Assembly (NCBI RefSeq): GCF_019710585.1
Contig: NZ_JAIFZQ010000008.1
Coordinates: 186,001 to 250,000, forward strand
Length of the DNA stretch: 64,000 nt
DNA from: Arthrobacter sp. MAHUQ-56
GTDB taxonomy: Bacteria > Actinomycetota > Actinomycetes > Actinomycetales > Micrococcaceae
Direction: 5' to 3'
The translations under genes and the position numbers were made by a program. A model generated the notes under the pieces. The model made no database searches, had not been told where the DNA came from, and was given only the letters and a program-made list of their open reading frames with translations. The stretch's first letter is position 1. Each line of letters starts with the position of its first letter. Below are positions 55,333 to 61,854 of the stretch, in pieces.

Positions 55333-56319
55333 CTAGGCTTCGCTGGTGCCCTTGTCGTTGTTGCCGATTTTGGAAGCGATGTTCCTGGTGGCCGTCTTGG
55401 CGTCGGTGGCTACGTCAGAGGTGCCCTCGGCTGCATCCTCTGCCACGTGCTTTGCCTTGTCAGCGGTTTCGGTGGACTTCTCCGTGGTGGCATCGGCGGC
55501 GTCAGTGGCCTTGTCAGCAGCAGCACCGGCAGCAGCACCGGCAGCAGTTCCGGCTTTGTCAGCGGTTCCGGCCGTGTCTTCCTTCACGTCGCTGACAGTG
55601 GTGGCCGGCACCGGAGCGGGCGTCGGGGTGACGGGCGAGGGGGTCTTCCACGGGTCTTCCACCGGCTTAGAGGCCTTCCACGCGGCCACGCCGGCCGCAA
55701 CTGCCGCAGCGACGACACCGAAGACCAGCCAGCCGCGCTTCTTGGGCTTTTCGGGCTGGGCAAGCTGAACGCCGACGGTCCGGCCTGCCTCGGTGGCAGC
55801 TGCCTTCAGCTGGGTGCCGGTGGCCTGGGCCTGTTCCTGGAGGGCATGGATGAGTCCCACGTCGCCCAGCTTCTGCGCCACTGCGTCCACCCGGGCCGGT
55901 GTGTTCTCAAGGGTGCGGTGCACTGCCTCCGAAGCGGCACCGATCTGGTCCGAGAGACGGGGCAGGTATTCCACCACCACACGGTCACGGGCGTTGAGGA
56001 CAGCCGGGGTTGCCTTGTCCAGGGCTTCGTGCAGCCTGGGCGATGCGCCCTCCACAACGTCATTGATCCTGGGGGCCAGGTGGGCCAGCCCGTCCTGGAT
56101 ACGCGGCGTCACCGTGGCCACGCCGTCAGCCAGGTTGTGCGCCGCGGACTTGAGCCCTTCCTGGATCTTGGGAGAGGCGGTATCCAGGCCATGCTGGAGC
56201 CGCGGAACCGCCCACTCCACGGCGGCTTCCACGCGCGGAGCCGCCCAATCCTTGGCATTTTCCACCGCACTGGTGACCGACTGCTCAAGGTCACGGGCAA
56301 TACGATCCGATTTCTTCAC
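55333..56319 (-). CDS. Membrane-anchored helical-repeat protein of unknown function
   Basis: A 328-residue protein not recognised as a known enzyme. Residues ~20-125 consist of about eight amphipathic 11-residue units of the form VxPRLQxGLxxA (for example APRVEAAVEWA, VPRLQHGLDTA, SPKIQEGLKSA, TPRIQDGLAHL, SPRLHEALDKA), reminiscent of lipid- or apolipoprotein-like helices. Residues ~195-235 include a basic segment KPKKRGW and one membrane helix. The C-terminal ~90 residues are low-complexity Ala/Thr/Asp/Lys. It is divergent from the cyclophilin gene and ends at a strong terminator. Possible roles are in membrane surface or envelope structure. Confidence 0.72.
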   Translation of the reverse strand: MKKSDRIARDLEQSVTSAVENAKDWAAPRVEAAVEWAVPRLQHGLDTASPKIQEGLKSAAHNLADGVATVTPRIQDGLAHLAPRINDVVEGASPRLHEALDKATPAVLNARDRVVVEYLPRLSDQIGAASEAVHRTLENTPARVDAVAQKLGDVGLIHALQEQAQATGTQLKAAATEAGRTVGVQLAQPEKPKKRGWLVFGVVAAAVAAGVAAWKASKPVEDPWKTPSPVTPTPAPVPATTVSDVKEDTAGTADKAGTAAGAAAGAAADKATDAADATTEKSTETADKAKHVAEDAAEGTSDVATDAKTATRNIASKIGNNDKGTSEA

Positions 56320-56474
56320 AACTACCTCCCGATTAATGTGACGGTTCTGTCGCTAGCCTACGTGTCCAGATCTTCACGGGCTATTCACTCGGCGGATTTT
56401 AGGGAGATTTCACCCAGCGCGGAACTGCTGCCGCAGCCAGCCCTGCCCATAGGTGCCATGGAAGAATGGGCCCT

Positions 56475-57020
56475 ATGACTGCCATCGCAACTGCAAAAGC
56501 AACCATCCACACCAGCCTCGGCGACATCGTGGTTAACCTGTTCGGGAACCACGCCCCCAAGACGGTCAAGAACTTCATCGGCCTCGCCACCGGCGAGCAG
56601 GCGTGGACCCACCCGGAGACCGGCGAGGACAAGACCGGAACCCCGTTGTACAACGGGACGATCTTCCACCGGATCATCAAGGACTTCATGATCCAGGCCG
56701 GCGATCCCCTGGGCCGCGGTACGGGCGGACCCGGCTACCGCTTCGATGACGAAATCCACCCGGAGCTCAGCTTCAACCAGCCCTACAAGCTGGCCATGGC
56801 CAACGCCGGCATCCAGATGGGCAAGGGAACCAACGGGTCACAGTTCTTCATCACCACCATCCCCACGGACTGGCTCCAGGGCAAGCACACCATCTTCGGT
56901 GAAGTGGCTGACGATGAATCCAAGAAGGTAGTGGACGCAATCGAGGGTGTCCGTACCGGCATGGGCGACCGTCCCGTCGAGGACGTCACCATCAACAGCA
57001 TCGACATCGAAAAGCTGTAA
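56475..57020 (+). CDS. Peptidyl-prolyl cis-trans isomerase (cyclophilin)
   Basis: A 181-residue cyclophilin that speeds proline isomerisation in protein folding. FHRIIKDFMIQAGDP contains the catalytic Arg and the GTNGSQFFIT segment gives the Gln/Phe motif; PTDWLQGKHTIFGEV holds the Trp that binds cyclosporin. No signal peptide, so it is cytosolic. The start is ATG 56475; another ATG 9 bases earlier is possible. The rhomboid gene starts 10 bp after its stop. Confidence 0.95.
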   Translation: MTAIATAKATIHTSLGDIVVNLFGNHAPKTVKNFIGLATGEQAWTHPETGEDKTGTPLYNGTIFHRIIKDFMIQAGDPLGRGTGGPGYRFDDEIHPELSFNQPYKLAMANAGIQMGKGTNGSQFFITTIPTDWLQGKHTIFGEVADDESKKVVDAIEGVRTGMGDRPVEDVTINSIDIEKL

Positions 57021-57029
57021 CGTCCGGGC

Positions 57030-57908
57030 ATGAGTTACGGAATTCCGTCGGCTGAGCCGTCCGCCCAGGTTCCGGTGTGCCCGCGGCACCCGGACCGGCC
57101 CTCGTACGTGCGCTGCCAGCGTTGCGGCAGGCCGGCATGCCCCGAGTGCCAGCGGGCGGCCGCCGTCGGATTCCAGTGCATTGACTGCGTCAACGAAACG
57201 CAGCGGACGACGCCGGAGGTACGGACGGTCTATGGCGGCGCCGTCGCCACGGGCCGGCCTTTGGTGACGTTCGGCATCATTGCCGCCTGCGCGGTGCTGT
57301 ACGTGCTGCAGTGGCTGGTTCCAAATGATGCGATCTACCAGAGTTTGGGCTTCGCGAACGTGTACGCGGAGCCGCGCTGGGGCGAGTTCGAGCCCTGGCG
57401 GATGCTGACCTCTGCCTTCCTGCATTCGCAGGGCTTCATCCTGCACATCGCCCTCAACATGTACATGCTCTGGGTGTTCGGCCAGGCTCTGGAGCCGCTC
57501 CTGGGGCGGCTGCGGTTCCTGGTGCTCTACCTGGTGTCGGCATTTGGCGGCTCAGTGGGCTATCTGCTCCTCACACCGCTTTATGCACCCGGCCAGCCAT
57601 TGTATGGAGTGGTGGGTGCGTCCGGAGCGATCTTCGGCCTGTTTGGTGCCATGCTCCTCATCCAGCGCCACCGCGGCGGGGACACGCGCCAGCTCTGGGT
57701 ACTCATTGCCATCAACGGAGTCATCGGCTTCCTGATCCCCCAGATCGCCTGGCAGGCGCACTTGGGCGGCCTGATTGCAGGCGGCCTGTGCGCCGCGGTC
57801 TTTGCCTATACCCCGCGCGGCCGCAGGCAGGGACTTATCCAGGCCCTCGGCGTCGCAGCGCTCCTGGCGCTGCTCGTCGCGGTGAGCTGGGTCCGCGTAA
57901 CCCTCTAG
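57030..57908 (+). CDS. Rhomboid-family intramembrane serine protease
   Basis: A 292-residue membrane protease. An N-terminal zinc-ribbon/B-box-like part (CPRHPDRPSYVRCQRCGRPACPEC, CIDC) precedes about seven membrane segments. LHIALNMYMLWVFG has the conserved His-Asn-type pair, GVVGASGAIFGLFGA carries the catalytic Ser, and HLGGLIAGGL carries the catalytic His. Targets are unknown. It ends at a strong terminator and is followed by the oriC-like repeats. Confidence 0.93.
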   Translation: MSYGIPSAEPSAQVPVCPRHPDRPSYVRCQRCGRPACPECQRAAAVGFQCIDCVNETQRTTPEVRTVYGGAVATGRPLVTFGIIAACAVLYVLQWLVPNDAIYQSLGFANVYAEPRWGEFEPWRMLTSAFLHSQGFILHIALNMYMLWVFGQALEPLLGRLRFLVLYLVSAFGGSVGYLLLTPLYAPGQPLYGVVGASGAIFGLFGAMLLIQRHRGGDTRQLWVLIAINGVIGFLIPQIAWQAHLGGLIAGGLCAAVFAYTPRGRRQGLIQALGVAALLALLVAVSWVRVTL

Positions 57909-57940
57909 CATTTCCCCGGCGGCTTCGGCCCCACGCATGA

Positions 57941-57968
57941 CCCCGGTACCCGAAGGTACTGGGGTTTT
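57941..57968 (+). terminator. Terminator after the rhomboid gene
   Basis: CCCCGGTACC (57941-57950), CGAA loop, GGTACTGGGG (57955-57964), then TTTT. One G-U pair. The T-rich tail runs directly into the first DnaA-box-like sequence. Confidence 0.9.
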
Positions 57969-57970
57969 CG

Positions 57971-58132
57971 TTTTCCACAGCTGTTTTCCACAGTGTTAAT
58001 AACTTACATGCCTGTAGTTCTTGAAGGTTCTGGCCCTGATCCGCGGCGGGGCGTGCTGGCGTCTCCAGCACCAGGCGTTTTTTCCACATCTGTGGATAAC
58101 CTGTGGGGATACCGGTGTGCGTAAGTGGATAA
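57971..58132. repeat. oriC-like DnaA-box module A
   Basis: TTTTCCACAG (57971), TTTTCCACAG (57984), GTTAATAAC (57995-58003), then ~90 bp, TTTCCACAT, TGTGGATAA (58091-58099), CTGTGGGGAT and AGTGGATAA (58124-58132). AGTGTTAATAACT (57992-58004) is an exact 13-base match to the complement of oriC 42775-42787. No ORF with codon bias occupies the gap 57909-58448. Confidence 0.7.
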
Positions 58133-58214
58133 ACCGGCGGTTCGGCCCAGGGATGTGGATATTCCCCCGTGTGAACGGAAGATCAGGGACGTTCTGCCCT
58201 GTACCGAGGTCCCT

Positions 58215-58375
58215 TTCAACATGTTATGCACACCGTTAATAACTCACAGCCCTGTAGTTAGCCCGGGCAAAGATGCCGCAGGACTAGGCAGGAACCGCAC
58301 GGGGTGCGCTCTTTCCCCGAGGTTTCCCACAGCTGTGGATAAGTTGTGGGTATTGCGATGTTGGTAAGTGGATAA
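58215..58375. repeat. oriC-like DnaA-box module B
   Basis: TTATGCACA (58224), GTTAATAAC (58235-58243), TGTGGATAA (58334-58342), TTGTGGGTAT and AGTGGATAA (58367-58375). It aligns with module A at a 240-243 bp offset, and the bases after GTTAATAAC are nearly the same in both (CTGTAGTT follows in each). A TGTGGATAT at 58154 lies between modules. Confidence 0.7.
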
Positions 58376-58448
58376 GCGTTCCCCATCCGGGACGGGCGAG
58401 ATCCTAAGATGGTTACCTGCCACCTCAGGATCGACACGAAGGACCGCC

Positions 58449-58919
58449 GTGACGCGCACAACCGAGCACCTCTATCTCGACAAGCAGCACCCGACCTTGT
58501 GGAAGGCCATGAGTGCACTGGGACTTCAGGTGCAGGGAGCCGCAGAAGAGGCAGGCATTGGCAGCGGTCTGCTGGAACTCCTCAACGTGCGCATTTCGCA
58601 GATCAACGGCTGCGCCTACTGCCTGGACCTCCATGTCCGCAAGGCCAGCGAGGCCGGCGAGACGGCGCAGCGGCTGGCGGTGCTGCCGGCATGGCGGGAC
58701 ACGGCCTTGTTCACGGACAGGGAGCGGGCTGCGCTGGCCCTCGTGGAAAGCATTACGGAGCTGCCGGACCAGCAGTCCAGGGAACGGGAGGAGGCGTTCG
58801 CCCGCGAGTGCCTTTCCGCCGAGGAGTATTCCGCAGTGAGTTGGCTGGCCGTGACCATGAATGCCTTCAATCGGGTCTCCATCACCAGCCACCACCCGGT
58901 CCGGCGCAACCGTCCCTGA
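58449..58919 (+). CDS. AhpD-like carboxymuconolactone decarboxylase family protein
   Basis: A 156-residue protein with the CxxC redox pair and His of the AhpD/CMD fold: NGCAYCLDLHVRKASE near residues 55-70. Such proteins act as peroxidase partners or in thiol chemistry. GTG start with AAGGA 7 bp upstream, which decides between several frames. The gene is flanked on both sides by the oriC-like DnaA-box modules, so its transcription might respond to DnaA. Confidence 0.88.
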   Translation: MTRTTEHLYLDKQHPTLWKAMSALGLQVQGAAEEAGIGSGLLELLNVRISQINGCAYCLDLHVRKASEAGETAQRLAVLPAWRDTALFTDRERAALALVESITELPDQQSREREEAFARECLSAEEYSAVSWLAVTMNAFNRVSITSHHPVRRNRP

Positions 58920-58941
58920 GCTTCGGGGCGCAGAACCTGCC

Positions 58942-59069
58942 TTATCCACAGGTATTCCACACTGTTAATAACCGCATGGCGGGGGCAGGTTTCCCTTGCC
59001 GGGTCGGTGGCAGGCCGGGCGGCGGGAGGGATGCCGGAGTCCGCGGAAAGTTCTCCACAATGTGGATAA
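58942..59069. repeat. oriC-like DnaA-box module C
   Basis: TTATCCACAG (58942; its first nine bases are a perfect DnaA box), GTATTCCACA, CT, GTTAATAAC (58964-58972), ~90 bp, CTCCACAA, TGTGGATAA (59061-59069). The start repeats the oriC order box-box-GTTAWTAAC with nearly the same spacing (22 bp against 21). The distance GTTAATAAC to TGTGGATAA is 97 bp, against 96 and 99 in A and B. Confidence 0.7.
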
Positions 59070-59128
59070 CTTTCCCAACAGCTGGGGACAACCCGGGCGG
59101 GCGCGGCGGCTGGGACCGCGCGGGACAG

Positions 59129-59707
59129 TCAGGACGGCCAGATCCCGGACGATCCGCGCCGGTGGCTCGCCAGCAGGTGGGTATCCACGATCCCCACTGC
59201 TTCCATCAGGGCAAACATCGTGGTGGGTCCCACAAAGGAAAAGCCCCTCTTCCGCAACGCCTTGGACAGGGCGATGGATTCCGGGGATTGCGTGGGGATG
59301 TCGGCGGGCAGCACCGGCGCCGGCGTACTGGCCGGGCGGAAACTCCACACGAAATCCACCAGTCCGCCATCACCGCGGAGATCGAGCGTGGCCTGCGCAT
59401 TCCTGATCGTCGCGGCGATCTTGAGGCGGTTCCTGATAATGCCTGCGTCCTGCATCAGGCGGTCAACGTCCGCTTCGCCATAGCGCGCCACGGCCTCGGG
59501 GTCGAAGTCCGCGAACGCGGCGCGGAAGGCAGGGCGCTTGCGTAGTATGGTGGCCCAGGACAGGCCTGCCTGGAAACCCTCCAGGCAGATGCGTTCGTAG
59601 AGCCCCTGCTCGTCGGTGACGGGCAAGCCCCATTCATGGTCGTAGTAGGCGCGCATGAGGGGATCGGTGGAAGCCCAGGCGGGCCGGGCGAGGCCGTCCT
59701 CGCCCAC
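59129..59707 (-). CDS. tag: DNA-3-methyladenine glycosylase I-like protein
   Basis: A 192-residue Tag-family base-excision enzyme that removes 3-methyladenine. ICLEGFQAGLSWATILRKR and FVWSFRP are the conserved regions, and KRGFSFVGPTTMFALMEAVG is also typical. Three zinc ligands of E. coli Tag are missing: the N-terminal Cys (RCGW) is Pro in RPAW, the His of YHDNEW is Tyr in YYDHEW, and the C-terminal Cys is Ser in HLLAS. Only the His of that last pair remains. Similar zinc-less members may exist in relatives. The start codon is ATG 59707. Confidence 0.88.
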   Translation of the reverse strand: MGEDGLARPAWASTDPLMRAYYDHEWGLPVTDEQGLYERICLEGFQAGLSWATILRKRPAFRAAFADFDPEAVARYGEADVDRLMQDAGIIRNRLKIAATIRNAQATLDLRGDGGLVDFVWSFRPASTPAPVLPADIPTQSPESIALSKALRKRGFSFVGPTTMFALMEAVGIVDTHLLASHRRGSSGIWPS

Positions 59708-59774
59708 AATGACGCCAACGGGATCGGGAGCCAGTTGGATCCTCCTTGAAGCGGCGGGAACAGCAGGAGCCAGG

Positions 59775-60026
59775 CTAGGAACGCCAGCGGGTGGTCATCA
59801 GGAAGCCGATGATGGCGATGCCGAAGCCAGCCACGATGTTCCAGGACTGCCATGCCTGGACCGGGAAGCGCCCCTCGCTGATGTAGAACGTGATGATCCA
59901 GAAGAGCCCGATGATCATCAGTCCGAACATCACAGGCTTGAACCAGACCGGGTTGGGCTTGTAGGCCTGGGGGGCAGCCGGCTCGGCGGTGCTGGCGGTC
60001 TTCTTGCGCGGCTTTGACTCGGGCAC
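59775..60026 (-). CDS. crgA: Cell division protein CrgA
   Basis: An 83-residue protein with two membrane helices separated by a short external loop: PVMFGLMIIGLFWIITFYI and NIVAGFGIAIIGFLMTTRW in the CrgA order. In actinobacteria CrgA helps assemble the divisome and modulates FtsZ. The N-terminal ~25 residues are charged and disordered. It is divergent from the sortase gene and lies in the usual crgA-pknB neighbourhood. Confidence 0.94.
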   Translation of the reverse strand: MPESKPRKKTASTAEPAAPQAYKPNPVWFKPVMFGLMIIGLFWIITFYISEGRFPVQAWQSWNIVAGFGIAIIGFLMTTRWRS

Positions 60027-60198
60027 TGGCTCTCCTTGGCGGGCTGGGCAAGCTCGGCGTCCCGGGCTTGATATCCTGCAAGAAGGAAGTTGCCAGCGGT
60101 CTGCGCGATCTTGGTCAAATCTGGATTCTTACTAGCAGCCAATTCTAGCGGCAGTTCATGGGCAGCCAGTGCCCAGCCTAAACGTCCGAGGAGAACGC

Positions 60199-60993
60199 GT
60201 GGTATTGCAGGAGAAGGCAGTGCGTACTGCCGCCCCGGCACCGCGCCGCGCCTTCCTCCACGGTACAGTCCAGGTGCTGGGTGAGCTGCTCATCACCGCT
60301 GGGATTATCCTCCTGCTCTTCGTCGCGTGGCAGTTGTGGTGGACCAACGTCGAGTCGGATGCCAGGCAGAGCCAGGTCATCAAGGAATTCGCCCAGGACC
60401 TGGCCGCCCCTGCCACCACTGAACCGGCGCCCGGCGCCACAACTCCGCCGGCCGCTGCCGAGGACTTCGGCAAGCCCGTGGTGGGAACGGCCCCCGGGCA
60501 TGCCGGAACGATCGGCATCATGTACATCCCCAGGTTCGGCCCCAGCTACACCAGGCCCATTGTGCAGGGAACCAGCCAGGACGTTCTGGACACCCTGGGC
60601 CTGGGGCATTACAGCAACACGGCCATGCCGGGTGCGGTAGGAAACTTCGCTGTGGCAGGCCACCGGCAGACACATGGTGCCGTGCTGGACAACATCCACA
60701 CCCTGGTACCGGGCGACAAGATCTACGTACAGACAAAGGACGGCTTCTACGTCTACGTCTTCCGCAACAACCAGATAGTGTTGCCCTCGCGCACCGACGT
60801 CCTTGAACCGGTACCGACGCAGCCCGGTGTTGCCCCCACCGAAAGCTACCTCACCATGACCAGTTGCAACCCCCGCTTCGGCGCCGAAGAGCGCATCATC
60901 GCCTACGCCCTGCTGGACAGCTGGCGTCCCTGGTCGGCCGGACCGCCGGCCGAAATCGCGGCGCAGGTGGCAGCGGCAACGGGACGGAGTTGA
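60199..60993 (+). CDS. Class E sortase
   Basis: A 264-residue membrane-anchored transpeptidase that attaches surface proteins to the cell wall. One N-terminal helix (LITAGIILLLFVAWQLWW) is followed by a Pro/Ala linker. The sortase fold keeps the catalytic His in AGHRQTHG, the Cys in TMTSCNP, and the Arg in EERIIAYA. GTG at 60199 is chosen because GAGGAGAA lies 6 bp upstream; an ATG ten codons earlier has no such site. The small gene downstream starts 2 bp after the stop. Confidence 0.92.
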   Translation: MVLQEKAVRTAAPAPRRAFLHGTVQVLGELLITAGIILLLFVAWQLWWTNVESDARQSQVIKEFAQDLAAPATTEPAPGATTPPAAAEDFGKPVVGTAPGHAGTIGIMYIPRFGPSYTRPIVQGTSQDVLDTLGLGHYSNTAMPGAVGNFAVAGHRQTHGAVLDNIHTLVPGDKIYVQTKDGFYVYVFRNNQIVLPSRTDVLEPVPTQPGVAPTESYLTMTSCNPRFGAEERIIAYALLDSWRPWSAGPPAEIAAQVAAATGRS

Positions 60994-60995
60994 GC

Positions 60996-61166
60996 ATGTA
61001 CGCCTGGATCTTCCGCCACCTCCCTGGGCCGCTTTGGCTGCGGATCGTCTTCGCACTGGTACTCATTGCCGTTGCACTGGTATTGATGGTCCAGTTCCTT
61101 TTCCCCTGGATGTCACACCTCACCCCATTCACCGACTCAACGATTGGTTCCGCAGACCAGCCATGA
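60996..61166 (+). CDS. Small membrane protein of 56 residues
   Basis: ATG to TGA encodes 56 residues with one strong membrane helix (RIVFALVLIAVALVLMVQFLF) and a polar C-terminus. It lies between the sortase and the PabA/TrpG gene and overlaps the latter by 4 bp (ATGA), so it is translated together with it. The gene is found in the same place in related actinobacteria as far as I recall, function unknown. Confidence 0.82.
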   Translation: MYAWIFRHLPGPLWLRIVFALVLIAVALVLMVQFLFPWMSHLTPFTDSTIGSADQP

Positions 61167-61801
61167 CAACCAAGATCCTGGTAGTGGATAACTACGACAG
61201 CTTCGTCTACACCCTGGTGGGCTACCTCCAGGAACTCGGCGCCGAAACCACCGTGGTCCGCAATGACGACGTCACGCTGGCCGAGGCCATTGAACTGGCC
61301 AGCACCCGCGACGGCGTCCTGATCTCCCCGGGCCCCGGCAATCCCGCCGAGGCCGGCGTCTGCATCGAACTGATCAAGTGGTGCGGCGAGCACAGCGTTC
61401 CCATGTTCGGCGTGTGCCTGGGCCACCAGGCCCTGGCGGAGGCTTTCGGCGGCAAGGTGACGCACGCACCCGAACTCATGCATGGGAAGACGTCGCTGGT
61501 GGAACACATCGGCACCAGCGTCTTCGCCGGCCTGCCCTCCCCCATCACCGCCACCCGCTACCACTCCCTGGCGGCCGTGCGGGATTCCATCCCCGATGTC
61601 CTGGAAGTGACGGCCCAGACCGCATCCGGCGTGGTCATGGGCCTGCAGCACCGGACCGCACCCCTCTGCGGCGTGCAGTTCCACCCCGAATCAGTGCTGA
61701 CCGAGGGCGGCTACCAGATGCTGGGCAACTGGCTGGAGTCGCTCGGCATGAAGGGTGCCGCCGCCCGCGCGGCGAAGCTGAGCCCGCTCATCCAGCACTG
61801 A
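61163..61801 (+). CDS. pabA: Anthranilate/aminodeoxychorismate synthase glutamine amidotransferase
   Basis: A 212-residue class I glutamine amidotransferase. It starts KILVVDNYDSFVYTLVGYL; the catalytic Cys is in MFGVCLGHQAL and the His-Glu pair in QFHPESV. It supplies ammonia to the synthase that makes anthranilate or p-aminobenzoate. The sequence cannot separate TrpG from PabA; in actinobacteria this copy near pknB is usually named pabA or trpG. The start is fixed by the 4-bp overlap with the previous gene. Confidence 0.9.
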   Translation: MTTKILVVDNYDSFVYTLVGYLQELGAETTVVRNDDVTLAEAIELASTRDGVLISPGPGNPAEAGVCIELIKWCGEHSVPMFGVCLGHQALAEAFGGKVTHAPELMHGKTSLVEHIGTSVFAGLPSPITATRYHSLAAVRDSIPDVLEVTAQTASGVVMGLQHRTAPLCGVQFHPESVLTEGGYQMLGNWLESLGMKGAAARAAKLSPLIQH

Positions 61802-61827
61802 GCCCGCTCGTTAATCAAAAGCAGATC

Positions 61828-61851
61828 AGGCGGGCCTGCCAAGGCCCGCCT
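61828..61851. terminator. Bidirectional terminator between pabA and pknB
   Basis: AGGCGGGCCT (61828-61837) and AGGCCCGCCT (61842-61851) pair perfectly around GCCA between convergent genes. Confidence 0.85.
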
Positions 61852-61854
61852 CTG

